Position numbers and translations under genes: made by a program | NCBI GenBank assembly: GCA_025355005.1 | Contig: JANXLV010000147.1 | Span: 1-45,203, forward strand | From: Myxococcales bacterium | GTDB taxonomy: Bacteria; Myxococcota_A; Polyangia; Polyangiales; Polyangiaceae | DNA length: 45,203 nt | Reading direction: 5' to 3' | In this document: positions 33,007 through 41,695 of the stretch, one piece after another | Layout of the letters: each line of letters starts with the position of its first letter | Position numbering within the stretch: the first letter of the stretch is position 1 | Notes under the pieces: model-generated | The model's input: only the letters and a program-made list of their open reading frames with translations | Databases searched by the model: none | What the model was told of the DNA's origin: nothing

Positions 33007-34062
33007 ATGCTCTCGTCCAAGCTCGCTGTCGGCCTCGTGGGTGTATTGCTCTCGGCCCTCACGTCGTGTGGCAGTGGCGACGAAGGGCAGGGCGAGCCCC
33101 GCAGCGACCTCGCGCCCGTCCCCGTCGCCGCCGAGGTGATCCCGGCTGCAGCCCTCGCGGTGCACGGCTTCAACCGAATGGAAGGCCTGGAGCTCGTGGA
33201 CGACGGTTACGCTGCGCCCGAGCTTTCTCGCGGCGAGCTTCACGTGCGGTTGGGTGCGGATGGCCGGTGGGCGCCGATCGCGCCGTCGCCTTCCGCGCAA
33301 GCTGCCTCGGATGAGCTGCCGTGGCCGGGCGGGAGCGCGAGCTTCGCACAGATGCAGGATACATTCTCCGCGCCCGTGGTTGGCTCGTTGCCGAGCGGCG
33401 AGGGGTTCGCGTTCGGGTTCATGAGCCAGAAGCTCGGCGTTCTTCACTGGTCCGAGCGCGCGGGTGAGAGCTTCACCGAGCTGCGCATTGCGACGCACTA
33501 CGCCGACTTCCCGGACAGCGTGCTGGCGCTCGCTCCGAACGACGTGTGGGTCGCCGCTTCTGCAACAGCGGGCGACTTTGGTCCGGATTTTCCCGGATGT
33601 CCGATCATCATCCTGAACGGCCGGGACACTGGGACCGTTGCTCATTTCGACGGGCGCCGCTGGACGACGCTTCCGTACGAGGCGAACGGCGCGCTGCTGG
33701 GTATCTATCCGCGTGAGCCGGGGAAGGTGGAGATCATCGCCGGCTCCCTGTTCAATCCGCAGCTGCGCGCGTCGTACCTGGTGTCCGTCGACGGTGCATG
33801 GGAGAAGGTGCCCGGGCGCATCGTGGACCGGGCTCGTGCTGCTGGCTTCGAGATCGACGGCAACAAGGTGCTCCGCGTGCGCGGCGATCAGCGTGAGGTG
33901 GTCTTCACGGGCGAGCCAGCGCTCGAGGAAGGGGGCCTGAGCGAGATGCCGATAGCCGTCCATGCGCTGCCGAACGGTGAGCTGTGGCTCGAGGTCGCGA
34001 TGCTCACGGGCAACGAGTCATTCGGCCAGGCCGAGACGCGCTGGTGGGCCTGGACCGAGTGA
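33007..34062 (+). CDS. Lipoprotein of unknown function, propeller-like
   Basis: 351 aa. ATG 33007 (MLSSKLAVGLVGVLLSAL) is preferred to the ATG four codons upstream because it gives a compact signal peptide and has a GGTGGGA-like ribosome-binding site close by. Lipobox SALTSC. The mature part has repeated patterns (DDGYAAPELSRGEL, ALAPNDVWVAASATAG, VAHFDGRRWTTLPYEA, VDGAWEKVPGR) reminiscent of propeller blades of the DVWxxG...HWDG type common in myxobacteria. It ends one base before the convergent kinase gene stop. No function can be assigned. Confidence 0.7.
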   Translation: MLSSKLAVGLVGVLLSALTSCGSGDEGQGEPRSDLAPVPVAAEVIPAAALAVHGFNRMEGLELVDDGYAAPELSRGELHVRLGADGRWAPIAPSPSAQAASDELPWPGGSASFAQMQDTFSAPVVGSLPSGEGFAFGFMSQKLGVLHWSERAGESFTELRIATHYADFPDSVLALAPNDVWVAASATAGDFGPDFPGCPIIILNGRDTGTVAHFDGRRWTTLPYEANGALLGIYPREPGKVEIIAGSLFNPQLRASYLVSVDGAWEKVPGRIVDRARAAGFEIDGNKVLRVRGDQREVVFTGEPALEEGGLSEMPIAVHALPNGELWLEVAMLTGNESFGQAETRWWAWTE

Positions 34063-35580
34063 TCACGCGGGATCGAGCGGCAGGTTGAGCGCGATCTTCC
34101 GCAGACCGTCACGGAACGCGCGCATGGTCGGCGGGCGCTTCGTGGCGTCGGTGGAGAGCGCCTCGGCGACCCATGCGGCGAGCTCCGCGTCGATGCCGGG
34201 GACGAGCTCTAAAAGCGAGCGCGGTGAGTGCAGCATCTTCTGCGCGAAGAGCTCCTCGATCGTGTTGCCATCGTGGGGGAGCGTGCCCGAGAGGCACTCG
34301 AACAGCGTGACGGCGAGCGAGTAGATATCCGTTCGCAAGTCGACGGTCTCACCGCGCGTCTGCTCGGGCGACATGTACGCGGGCGAGCCCATGAGCATGC
34401 CGACGGTCGTAAGATCCTCCTCCTGATCCGGATCGCGCTCTCGCAGCTTGGCGAGGCCGAAGTCGCAGACCTTCACCTGATCCTTCGCGTTGCCGTCATC
34501 GTCGCGAGAGGACACCAGCATCAAGTTCTCCGGCTTCACGTCGCGGTGGATGATGCCGATGTCGTGCGCGAAGGCGATCCCGTTCGCGGCCTGGATGATC
34601 AGATCTACTGCGTTTTTTGCGGGCAATCGGCCCGATGCGGCGAGGACGGCCTCCAGGCTGCGACCGACAAGGAGCTCCATGACGAGATAGAGGATGCCGC
34701 TGTCTTCTTCGTGACCGAAGTCCGTGACGCGCGCGACGTTCGGGTGCTCGAGGCGGCTCGCGGCGCGTGCCTCGCCGCGGAAGCGCTGCGCGAACTGCGT
34801 CTCGTGCGTGTGCTGCTGGTGGAGGACCTTCACCGCGAACGCGCGCCCGAGGTCGATGTGATTCCCCTTGTAGACGGCGGCCGTCGCGCCGGTGCCGAGG
34901 AGCGCGTCCAGGCGGTACCTCTTGCCGAGGATGCGGCCGATCATCGGATCCTCGGGGACGCCCGTGATCTGGCTCACGGGCTCGTCGTCGCTTGCCCAGA
35001 CCTCTTCGGAGTCCTCGTTGATGACGATCGACGGGTCGTTGCTGGAGCTGGGGCTCGATGGGCCTGGAAGATTCAGCGGGAACGGCGACGGCGTGCGGCG
35101 TGTCGGCAAGATGATCATCGCGACCGAATCGGCGAGATCATCGGGCTCCGGCGGGATGTACGAGTCCTGCGCTGCGGCCGTGGAGATCGGCGACGGCACG
35201 TCCGACGTGTCGAATGTGAGCGGCTGCATCACGGTACGATCCGAGCGCGGCGCGATCCCTGGGCTGCTCGACGTGGGCGGAAGATCGACGATGCTCGGCA
35301 CGTCGAGCTTCTCGATCAGCTGGAAGAGCTGCGCCATCTGCGGCCGCGTGACGGGGCGCACGGCGAGTGGAAAGCCTGCCGCGGTCTCTGGCCCCGCGGG
35401 CTCCGAGAGGAGCATTACCGGCTCGTCGCCCGGCACGGCGATCTCGAGCAGGTGCTGGCCCGCGATGCGTGGCTTCTCCATGAGCGGCACGTACGCCGTC
35501 TGGTGCAGCAGCGCGGTGCGCAGGACGGTGGCGACGTCGCGACCCGTGGTCAGCTTTGCGCGTAGACGAGGGAGGCTCAA
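34063..35580 (-). CDS. Soluble Ser/Thr protein kinase with N-terminal regulatory domain
   Basis: 505 aa. Proposed TTG start at 35578-35580, 7 nt after the ku stop; the frame is open further upstream inside ku, so the start is uncertain. Residues 1-95 (SLPRLRAKLTTGRDVATVL, HLLEIAVPGDEPVMLLSEP) form a separate domain, possibly PilZ-like. A Ser/Pro/Asp-rich linker follows to about 215. The kinase domain has LLGTGATAAVYKG, K251, HRDVKPEN (345-352), DFGLAK (373-378) and MSPEQ. There is no membrane span, unlike the other two kinases. Same strand and almost abutting ku suggests a common transcript. Confidence 0.85.
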   Translation of the reverse strand: MSLPRLRAKLTTGRDVATVLRTALLHQTAYVPLMEKPRIAGQHLLEIAVPGDEPVMLLSEPAGPETAAGFPLAVRPVTRPQMAQLFQLIEKLDVPSIVDLPPTSSSPGIAPRSDRTVMQPLTFDTSDVPSPISTAAAQDSYIPPEPDDLADSVAMIILPTRRTPSPFPLNLPGPSSPSSSNDPSIVINEDSEEVWASDDEPVSQITGVPEDPMIGRILGKRYRLDALLGTGATAAVYKGNHIDLGRAFAVKVLHQQHTHETQFAQRFRGEARAASRLEHPNVARVTDFGHEEDSGILYLVMELLVGRSLEAVLAASGRLPAKNAVDLIIQAANGIAFAHDIGIIHRDVKPENLMLVSSRDDDGNAKDQVKVCDFGLAKLRERDPDQEEDLTTVGMLMGSPAYMSPEQTRGETVDLRTDIYSLAVTLFECLSGTLPHDGNTIEELFAQKMLHSPRSLLELVPGIDAELAAWVAEALSTDATKRPPTMRAFRDGLRKIALNLPLDPA

Positions 35581-35587
35581 GGGTCGG

Positions 35588-36535
35588 TCAGGAGCTCGCG
35601 GACTTCTTCTTGCCGCCCTCGGCCGAGCGCGGCGAAGCCTTCTTTGGCCCCTTGGCTGTGGGCTTCTCGTCGTCGGCGTTCTTGGTCGAGGTCGAAGTCG
35701 GGCTCGTGGTCGTGGTCGAGGCCGAGGTCGAGGTTGGGGCAGAGGTTGGGGCCGTCGTCGTGTTCGCGGCAGCGGCCACGCTTCGCTTCAGGGCCTCGAG
35801 GAGGTCGACGATCTTCGCCTTCGGCTCCTCGGGCGCCATCGTGATCTCCTTGCCCTCGAGCTTCTTGTCCGCCGCAGTGCGGACGCGCTCTGCGTAGAGA
35901 TCGTGGTACTTCTCGGGCTCGAACTTCGCGACCTTCAGTTGCTTGATCAGCGTGTCCGCGAGCTCGGTCTCGATCGGCTTGAACTCGAACGAGCCGCCAG
36001 TCTCCACCTCGGAGAAGGCGCGCAGCTCTTCCGCGTAGTACGTCTCGTGGAGGATGAGGCCCTTCTGGTACGCGCGCACCAGGACCAGGTTGTCCTTGCC
36101 GCGCGTGGAGAAGCGACCGACGGCGCAGAGGCCCGCGCGCTCGAGCGACTCGGAGAGCAGCCGATACGCGCGCTCGCCGCCCTTGTCGGGGCCGAGGAAG
36201 TAGGTCTTCTCGATCTGCAGCATGTCCACGGTGTCGAGCGGCGCGAACTCGATGAGGTCGAGAGCGTCCGTCCGCTCCGCCTCGAGCGACTTCAGCTCCT
36301 CGTCGGAGAACCGCACGAACGTGTCGCGCGCGGCCTCGAAGCCCTTCACCATGTCCTTGCGCTCGACGATCTCGTTGCACGTGGGGCAGTGGTACTGTTG
36401 CTTCATGCGACCCCCGCACTTGTTGTGCAGAAGGTTGAAGCTGACGGCCTTCGCGGAGGCCGCCGTGTACAGCTTGATGGGAATCGAGACGAGCCCGAAG
36501 CTGATGGTGCCCGAGCCAATGGAACGCGCGCTCAT
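35588..36535 (-). CDS. ku: Bacterial Ku, NHEJ end-binding protein
   Basis: 315 aa from the ATG at 36533-36535 (MSARSIGSGTISFGLVSIPI), the canonical Ku start; an in-frame GTG-like start 8 codons earlier is less likely. The Ku core fills residues 1-250: LYTAASAKAVSFNLLHNKCG, HCPTCNEIVERKDMVKGFE, FLGPDKGGERAYRLLSESL, FEPEKYHDLYAERVR. The tail (about 255-315) is a Thr/Ser/Pro/Ala run encoded by a simple repeat, ending Lys/Ser-rich. Ku binds broken DNA ends and recruits LigD. It is divergent from the ligase gene with only 30 nt between start codons, so promoters must overlap coding sequence. Confidence 0.93.
   Translation of the reverse strand: MSARSIGSGTISFGLVSIPIKLYTAASAKAVSFNLLHNKCGGRMKQQYHCPTCNEIVERKDMVKGFEAARDTFVRFSDEELKSLEAERTDALDLIEFAPLDTVDMLQIEKTYFLGPDKGGERAYRLLSESLERAGLCAVGRFSTRGKDNLVLVRAYQKGLILHETYYAEELRAFSEVETGGSFEFKPIETELADTLIKQLKVAKFEPEKYHDLYAERVRTAADKKLEGKEITMAPEEPKAKIVDLLEALKRSVAAAANTTTAPTSAPTSTSASTTTTSPTSTSTKNADDEKPTAKGPKKASPRSAEGGKKKSASS
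35683..35760. repeat. GTCGAG/GTCGAA hexamer-type simple repeat inside ku
   Basis: A tract of GTCGAG-, GTCGAA-, GTCGTG- and GTTGGG-type hexamers on the plus strand encodes the Thr/Ser/Pro/Ala-rich tail of Ku on the minus strand. A similar hexamer tract lies after proS at 40055-40111. Confidence 0.75.
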
Positions 36536-36565
36536 TCGAAGAAGCGTACCGGAGTCCATCGCTCC

Positions 36566-37660
36566 GTGAGAAAAACCCGGTCAAAAAAGAGCGTTTCTAT
36601 CGCAGAGAACGTGTCGGATGTTCAGCCGCGGGCCGCGCCTCCGGCTCGGGCTCCGTCGCTTCCTGAGGATGTCTATGCGGCGGCCGCCCTCGCGATCGGC
36701 GGGGTCCTCGCGGAGGTCGCGGCAGCTCGAACCCAGCCGATGCTCTGCGATCGGGCTGCAGTGTCGCTCACGCTGCCAGGTCACTTCTATGAGCTCAAGC
36801 TGGACGGGGTGCGCATCCTGGCCGAGAAGGACGGCGACACGACCGAGCTCTTCTACAGGAGCGGCCGTCGTGCCACGGACAGCTACCCGGAGATCGCCCG
36901 CGCGGTGTCGGCGCTCGCGCCCGCGCGGCTCCTCCTGGACGGTGAGATCATCGCGTTCGACGATCGCGGGATCCCGAGCTTCGAGCGGCTCCAGCACCGC
37001 ATCGCCCCGAAGCCGGGCAACGCTACGAATCTGGAACCGGTCGCCTTCGTCGCCTTCGATGTCCTCTCCGTGTGCGGCGTGAGCGTGATGGCCGTCCCGC
37101 TCACGAAGCGACGCCAGCTGCTCGAGCGTGTCGTGCCCGAGAGCGGCTTGTGCACGCGGTTCCCCGTGGCCATCGGAGACGGCAACGCGCTCCTCCAGAT
37201 GTGCAAGGAGCGTGGCATGGAGGGGCTGGTCGCGAAGAGCCCGACCTCGACCTATGCGCCAGGCGATCGCGGCCCCGCGTGGGCGAAGATCAAGATCACG
37301 CGCGCCGCGGACTTCGTTGTCGTGGGCTTCACGAAGGGCGAGGTTGGCAAGCGCCGCCTGCGCGCGCTGTGCCTCGCGTCGTGGGAGGACGGGCAGCTCC
37401 GCTATCGCGGAGACGTCGGCAGCGGCTTCGACGACGCGGAGCTCTCCGCGTTCGAGGGCGCATTGAAGGAGCTCGCCGCCGGCGCTGGCGACGCAAAGGT
37501 CGCAGGCCTCGATCGCGATCGAAACCGCGTGCTCGTGCGACCGGAGATCATCGTGCGCGTCGAATACCAGAGCGTGCTCAGCGAAGGAGTCCTCCGCTTC
37601 CCCGTTTTCAAGGGGTTGCGCCCAGATCTTGCAATCACGGACTGCGCGCTTGGCGAGTGA
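36566..37660 (+). CDS. ligD: ATP-dependent DNA ligase, LigD-type ligase domain only
   Basis: 364 aa from GTG 36566, which gives a basic N-terminus (VRKTRSKKSVSIAENV); another GTG at 36611 is possible. The nucleotidyltransferase domain has FYELKLDGVRILAEKDG with the AMP-accepting K78, LLLDGEIIAFD, EPVAFVAFDVL, GMEGLVAKSP and PAWAKIK. An OB-fold follows: FVVVGFTKGEVG, YRGDVGSGFDDAEL, VRVEYQSVLSEGVLRFPVF. Polymerase and phosphoesterase domains of full LigD are absent. Divergent pairing with ku supports an NHEJ role. The gene symbol marks the family, since no polymerase module is present. Confidence 0.88.
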   Translation: MRKTRSKKSVSIAENVSDVQPRAAPPARAPSLPEDVYAAAALAIGGVLAEVAAARTQPMLCDRAAVSLTLPGHFYELKLDGVRILAEKDGDTTELFYRSGRRATDSYPEIARAVSALAPARLLLDGEIIAFDDRGIPSFERLQHRIAPKPGNATNLEPVAFVAFDVLSVCGVSVMAVPLTKRRQLLERVVPESGLCTRFPVAIGDGNALLQMCKERGMEGLVAKSPTSTYAPGDRGPAWAKIKITRAADFVVVGFTKGEVGKRRLRALCLASWEDGQLRYRGDVGSGFDDAELSAFEGALKELAAGAGDAKVAGLDRDRNRVLVRPEIIVRVEYQSVLSEGVLRFPVFKGLRPDLAITDCALGE

Positions 37661-37689
37661 ACGTCGCGCAGCGTGCTAGCCTCGTAGGC

Positions 37690-38490
37690 ATGCGGTTCTC
37701 GGGCTCGACATGCGCGATGGTGACCTCGCTGGGGCTCCTCGGCGCGTGTCAGGAGCCCGCGCACGAGCCGCAAAATCCCCCGCCGGTCGCGAGCGCTCCC
37801 GCGATCGCCCTGCCTCCTTCTCCTGTGGCTTCCAGTGCGCCGTCCGCGTCCGCTCTGCCGAGCGCCGTCGCATCATCTGCCCCGCCCCCGCCGCCCGGGC
37901 CGCCCGCGCCCCGCACGCCGACGCCGCCTGCAGAACCGCAAGGGGCACGGCTCGCGATGTTCATCGCGCGCACGCTCCGCGCCCCACAGAAGCCGTCGGC
38001 CGCAGACCAGGCGGCCCTCAACAACATCCTCAGGGACTCCACGCCGTCCGGCGAGCTCGACAGCCTCATCCAGAACAGCTGCGGTGCAAGGGTCCACTCC
38101 GACCCCATTCCCCTGCGCACGGGCGGAGGAAGCGGCGGCCTCGAGGGGATCGGCGGCTCCGAGACCGTGCAGGTGGGGCTTACGCCGCATCCCGGAATGA
38201 CGCCTGCCGAGCAGCAGCAAGCGTCAACCGCGGTCTCCGCCATGACGAGCGCGATCACCAGGTGCCTGTCACCACTGGCCCGAAAGAACCCGAAGATCCT
38301 GGGTGCGACGATCAGGGTTGGCGCCGCGACGATGGGCGACGGTACGCCGACGCGGCTGACGATCTTGCCAACGGGCACCTCGGACGAGGTGAAGACGTGC
38401 GTCACTGGCGCGATAGCTCCGCTGCTCATCGGTGACACCAAGAACGCGCAGCTGCTCTTCGACGTGCGCATCGACAAGACCCCGAAGTAG
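37690..38490 (+). CDS. Lipoprotein of unknown function
   Basis: 266 aa from ATG 37690 (MRFSGSTCAMVTSLGLLGAC). The signal peptide ends with lipobox LLGAC (Cys20), and a Pro/Ala/Ser linker runs to about residue 85. The C-terminal domain (RLAMFIARTLRAPQKPSAAD to FDVRIDKTPK) has two Cys (about 131 and 192) and regular helix-strand alternation. The pattern SALTSAITRCLSPLARKNPK-like stretch and TRLTILPTGTSDEVKTCVTG resembles periplasmic TonB/AgmX-type C-terminal pieces found in myxobacteria, but this is weak. It is 16 nt upstream of proS. Confidence 0.7.
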   Translation: MRFSGSTCAMVTSLGLLGACQEPAHEPQNPPPVASAPAIALPPSPVASSAPSASALPSAVASSAPPPPPGPPAPRTPTPPAEPQGARLAMFIARTLRAPQKPSAADQAALNNILRDSTPSGELDSLIQNSCGARVHSDPIPLRTGGGSGGLEGIGGSETVQVGLTPHPGMTPAEQQQASTAVSAMTSAITRCLSPLARKNPKILGATIRVGAATMGDGTPTRLTILPTGTSDEVKTCVTGAIAPLLIGDTKNAQLLFDVRIDKTPK

Positions 38491-38506
38491 CGAGTAGAAG
38501 GCGGCC

Positions 38507-40054
38507 ATGTCCGCCGATCAGAAGCAGCCGCAGCAGCAGCAAAAAGGCAAGAGCGCCATCTCCCCCACGCGTAGCGAGGACTACGCGGAGTGGTACCAGC
38601 AGGTCATCAAGGCCGCCGACATGGCGGAGAATTCGCCGGTGCGCGGCTGCATGGTGATCAAGCCGTGGGGCTACGGCATGTGGGAGAACATCCAGAAGAC
38701 TCTCGACGGCATGTTCAAGGACACGGGCCACGTGAACGCGTACTTCCCGCTGTTCATCCCGCTCTCGTTCTTCGAGAAGGAGGCCGAGCACGTCGACGGC
38801 TTCGCGAAGGAGTGCGCGGTGGTCACGCACCATCGTCTGGAGCCGAAGCCGGGCGGAGGCCTGCAGCCCGCGGGTGAGCTCGACGAGCCGCTCATCGTGC
38901 GCCCCACCAGCGAGACCATCATCGGCGCGATGTTCGCCAAGTGGACGCAGAGCTACCGGGATCTCCCGATCCTCATCAACCAGTGGGCGAACGTCGTTCG
39001 CTGGGAGATGCGCACGCGCCTCTTCCTGCGCACCGCGGAGTTCCTCTGGCAGGAGGGCCACACGGCGCACGCGACCGAGGCCGAGGCGCGCGAAGAGACC
39101 AGGAAGATGCTCGATGTCTATGCGACGTTCGCAGAGGACACGATGGCGATGCCCGTGATCAAGGGCGAGAAATGCTCGTGGGAGCGCTTCCCCGGCGCCG
39201 TCGACACGTACTCGATCGAGGCGATGATGCAGGATCGCAAGGCGCTGCAGGCGGGCACGTCGCACTTCCTCGGACAGAACTTCGCGAAGTCGTCCGGCAT
39301 CAAATATCTCTCCAAGGAGGGCAAAGAGGAGCTCGCGTGGACCACGTCATGGGGCGTCTCCACTCGGCTCATCGGCGCGCTCATCATGACCCATGCTGAC
39401 GACGACGGCATGGTGATCCCGCCGAAGCTCGCGCCGAAGCAAGTCGTGCTGCTCCCGATCTATCGCAACGACGCGGATCGCGCGCGTGTGCTCGAGCACT
39501 GTCAGGCGCTCGCGAAGGAGCTCAAGGAGCAACGCTACGGCGAGGAGCGCGTGAAGGTGGAGGTCGACGATCGCGACATGCAGGGCGGCGAGAAGGCCTG
39601 GTTCCACGTGAAGCGCGGCGTTCCCGTCCGCATCGAGGTCGGCCCGCGCGACATGGACAGCGGCGTGGTCTCGGTCATGCGCCGCGACAAGGGCGTGAAG
39701 GAGCGCGAGAACATTCCGCGCGGCGAGATCGCCGGACGCATCGTGGGCATCCTGAGCGAGATGCAGCAGGGCCTCTACGATCGCGCGCTAGCCTTCCAGA
39801 AGCAGCACACGAAGGAGCTCACGACGAAGGAGGAGATCCTCGCGCACTTCACCCCGAAGAACGCGGAGAAGCCGGAAATTCACGGCGGATTCGTGCTCGC
39901 GCCCTTCGTGGACGACAAGGCCGTTGCGGACGCGCTGTCGGAGCACAAGGTGACGGTGCGCTGCGTTCCGATCGATCAAGCGCCGCGCCCCGGCGTCTGC
40001 CCCTTCACGGGCAAGGCGACGGACAAGTGGGCCATCTACGCGAAGGCCTATTGA
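38507..40054 (+). CDS. proS: Prolyl-tRNA synthetase, archaeal/eukaryote-type
   Basis: 515 aa. Class II motifs: motif 1 region around YFPLFIPLSFF, motif 2 RWEMRTRLFLRTAEFLWQEGHTAHAT, motif 3 TSWGVSTRLIGALIMTHADDDGM. PTSETIIG marks the proline/ATP site. The anticodon-binding domain (VVLLPIYRNDADRARVLEHC) and a C-terminal domain ending RPGVCPFTGKATDKWAIYAKAY complete it. The C-terminal extension with a terminal Tyr and the absence of the bacterial-type editing insertion place it in the archaeal-like ProS class. It charges tRNA-Pro in the cytosol. The Lys/Gln-rich N-terminus (QKQPQQQQKGKS) is a minor extension. Confidence 0.96.
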   Translation: MSADQKQPQQQQKGKSAISPTRSEDYAEWYQQVIKAADMAENSPVRGCMVIKPWGYGMWENIQKTLDGMFKDTGHVNAYFPLFIPLSFFEKEAEHVDGFAKECAVVTHHRLEPKPGGGLQPAGELDEPLIVRPTSETIIGAMFAKWTQSYRDLPILINQWANVVRWEMRTRLFLRTAEFLWQEGHTAHATEAEAREETRKMLDVYATFAEDTMAMPVIKGEKCSWERFPGAVDTYSIEAMMQDRKALQAGTSHFLGQNFAKSSGIKYLSKEGKEELAWTTSWGVSTRLIGALIMTHADDDGMVIPPKLAPKQVVLLPIYRNDADRARVLEHCQALAKELKEQRYGEERVKVEVDDRDMQGGEKAWFHVKRGVPVRIEVGPRDMDSGVVSVMRRDKGVKERENIPRGEIAGRIVGILSEMQQGLYDRALAFQKQHTKELTTKEEILAHFTPKNAEKPEIHGGFVLAPFVDDKAVADALSEHKVTVRCVPIDQAPRPGVCPFTGKATDKWAIYAKAY

Positions 40055-40111
40055 TGTCGAAGTCGGAGCCCAGGTCGAAGTCGAAGTCGAAGTCGGTGTC
40101 GATGTCGATGT
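40055..40111. repeat. GTCGAA/GTCGAT hexamer-type simple repeat after proS
   Basis: Tandem GTCGAAGTCGAAGTCGAA-type units followed by GTCGATGTCGAT start directly at the proS stop in the 80-nt gap before the convergent psiE-like gene. No terminator-like stem was seen in the gap. Confidence 0.85.
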
Positions 40112-40134
40112 GACGATCGAGAAGCCCTGAGGCG

Positions 40135-40674
40135 TCAGTCCGGTGCCGTGGGCTCCGCGGAGGTGGCCTTCATTTCCACGTATTTTCGCTGGCTGTAACG
40201 CAGGATCCAGATCGCGATCGTCATCGCGACGACGGTCATGGCCAGGAGCCCGAGCTCCACCAGCGTGTTGTGGAACTTCCCGGGGTCGTTCTCGGACTCC
40301 GTGGACGTCGCAGTGATCACCAGCATGCGTCGTATGCCGGCGATCGAGCCGATGATGAGGAACGGCTCGGCGTTGAGCGTGTGCGACTTGAGCGAGATCG
40401 CCACCGTGTAGACGATCTCCATCGTCATCATGACGAGAAGAATCGTGTTGAGGATGCCGATCGCATCGTGCTCGATCTCGCGGGGGCCATGGGTCGTCGC
40501 GATCCACAGATCGTGCATGCTCGAGTACAGGAGCAGCAGCGCGACGAGCACGAGCGCCACGCCGATGAACGCCAGGACGACGCTCTCCGATGTACCCAGG
40601 TACATGGACGCCTTTGCCGTCCAGCCCTTCGAACCGTGATCGTCGTGTCCCCCCGCCTTCGACTCGCTGCTCAT
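40135..40674 (-). CDS. PsiE-family membrane protein
   Basis: 179 aa from the ATG at 40672-40674. A His/Asp/Gly/Lys-rich N-terminus (SSESKAGGHDDHGSKGW) leads to four predicted membrane segments: SVVLAFIGVALVLVALLLLY, ILNTILLVMMTMEIVYTVAI, FLIIGSIAGIRRMLVI and LGLLAMTVVAMTIAIWIL. EPFLIIGSIAGIRRMLVIT is the signature of phosphate-starvation-inducible PsiE proteins, whose function is not known. No Pho-box-like site was looked for by comparison. It is 62 nt downstream of the lipoprotein gene on the same strand. Confidence 0.85.
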   Translation of the reverse strand: MSSESKAGGHDDHGSKGWTAKASMYLGTSESVVLAFIGVALVLVALLLLYSSMHDLWIATTHGPREIEHDAIGILNTILLVMMTMEIVYTVAISLKSHTLNAEPFLIIGSIAGIRRMLVITATSTESENDPGKFHNTLVELGLLAMTVVAMTIAIWILRYSQRKYVEMKATSAEPTAPD

Positions 40675-40736
40675 CGCCGAAGTATCCCGCGCCGCTCCGG
40701 CCGCGGACAAATTCGTCGCCAGCGCGATCGTCCTGC

Positions 40737-41639
40737 CTACTTGCTCGGGAGGGTGAACGTTGCGTCGAAGATCGCTTGTGCGCCCTTCGTGAGGCCCGTC
40801 AACGTGGGCAAGCAGATGAGGTAGGCGAGCTGGATCGACTTCGGGGCATTTGCCTGCAGGTAGAGGATGCCCATGCATGCGCTCGCGTCGTCGGCGTTCC
40901 ACATGAGCGAGTGGAGCTCTTGCCAGCCCGTGGTCGAGCACGCCGCGCAGTCGACGACGTTGTACGGGTAGAGCGCGTACGGCTTTCCCGCGAGCGTCAC
41001 GGTGCCCGGGTTCACGCCGTCGTAGGAGAGCTGGGCTCCCGTGATCGTGTAGCCGGGCAAGAGCTTCGGCGGTGGGAACGCGAACGCGGGGAGCACCACG
41101 TTCTCCGCGGTGCTCTTGACGGCGATGTCGCACGTGCCGGTCGAGGCTTGCTCCATGGTGGAGTCGGGTCCCGTGGTGCTCTCGTAGTAGACGTACGCGA
41201 GCTGCCCCTCTGCGCACGTGACCCACACGTTGATGACGCTGTCCTCGGTGATGCCGATGACCTGGTAGTCGACCTCTGTCGCGAACGCGCCAGCGTCGCC
41301 GGTGCCGGTGGGGACGGGCGTGTGCGTGTAGACGAATGCGGCGGCCGTCTTGCCGCCCATCTCGATCGTGCCGACGCCGTGCGTGAGCGAGATCGCGCCG
41401 AGCGCGCCCGTGCCCTTGCCCTTCATCGTCACGTCCTGGTCCACGGTCCACGTGCCCGAGGAAGCGGCGACATTGAACGGCTGCCCGGCGGCGCCGCCCT
41501 CGCCCTCCACCGACGCGTCCAGCCCATCGCCCGCGCCGCCCTCTGCGCTGGTCCCGGGCGCGAGGCTCGTGGAGCACGCGAACGCGAGACAGCCCGTCGC
41601 GAGGGCAAGAGCCGCGGTGCTGAGCTTCAAGGAGGTCAT
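40737..41639 (-). CDS. Lipoprotein of unknown function
   Basis: 300 aa from the ATG at 41637-41639. The signal peptide MTSLKLSTAALALATGCLAF leads to a Cys at residue 22 (FACST), with the lipobox LAFAC. The mature protein opens with a Gly/Glu/Asp-rich linker and then a beta-rich body: GTWTVDQDVTMKGKGTGAL, VDYQVIGITEDSVINVWV, YTITGAQLSYDGVN. Cys pairs CAEG, DCAACSTTGW and ACMG/ICLP could form disulfides. No family is recognised. It is on the same strand as its neighbours, but gaps of 56 and 62 nt argue for its own expression unit. Confidence 0.7.
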   Translation of the reverse strand: MTSLKLSTAALALATGCLAFACSTSLAPGTSAEGGAGDGLDASVEGEGGAAGQPFNVAASSGTWTVDQDVTMKGKGTGALGAISLTHGVGTIEMGGKTAAAFVYTHTPVPTGTGDAGAFATEVDYQVIGITEDSVINVWVTCAEGQLAYVYYESTTGPDSTMEQASTGTCDIAVKSTAENVVLPAFAFPPPKLLPGYTITGAQLSYDGVNPGTVTLAGKPYALYPYNVVDCAACSTTGWQELHSLMWNADDASACMGILYLQANAPKSIQLAYLICLPTLTGLTKGAQAIFDATFTLPSK

Positions 41640-41695
41640 TGCGGGACCACATACCACGTGCGCGCGCGCCCGCCAGCACGGTCCGCTTCCAAGGC

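Noticed and set aside
34892..36565. 922-residue plus-strand extension of the ligase frame
   Set aside because: The upstream part runs antisense through the kinase and Ku genes. The ligase homology begins after GTG 36566, directly divergent from ku.
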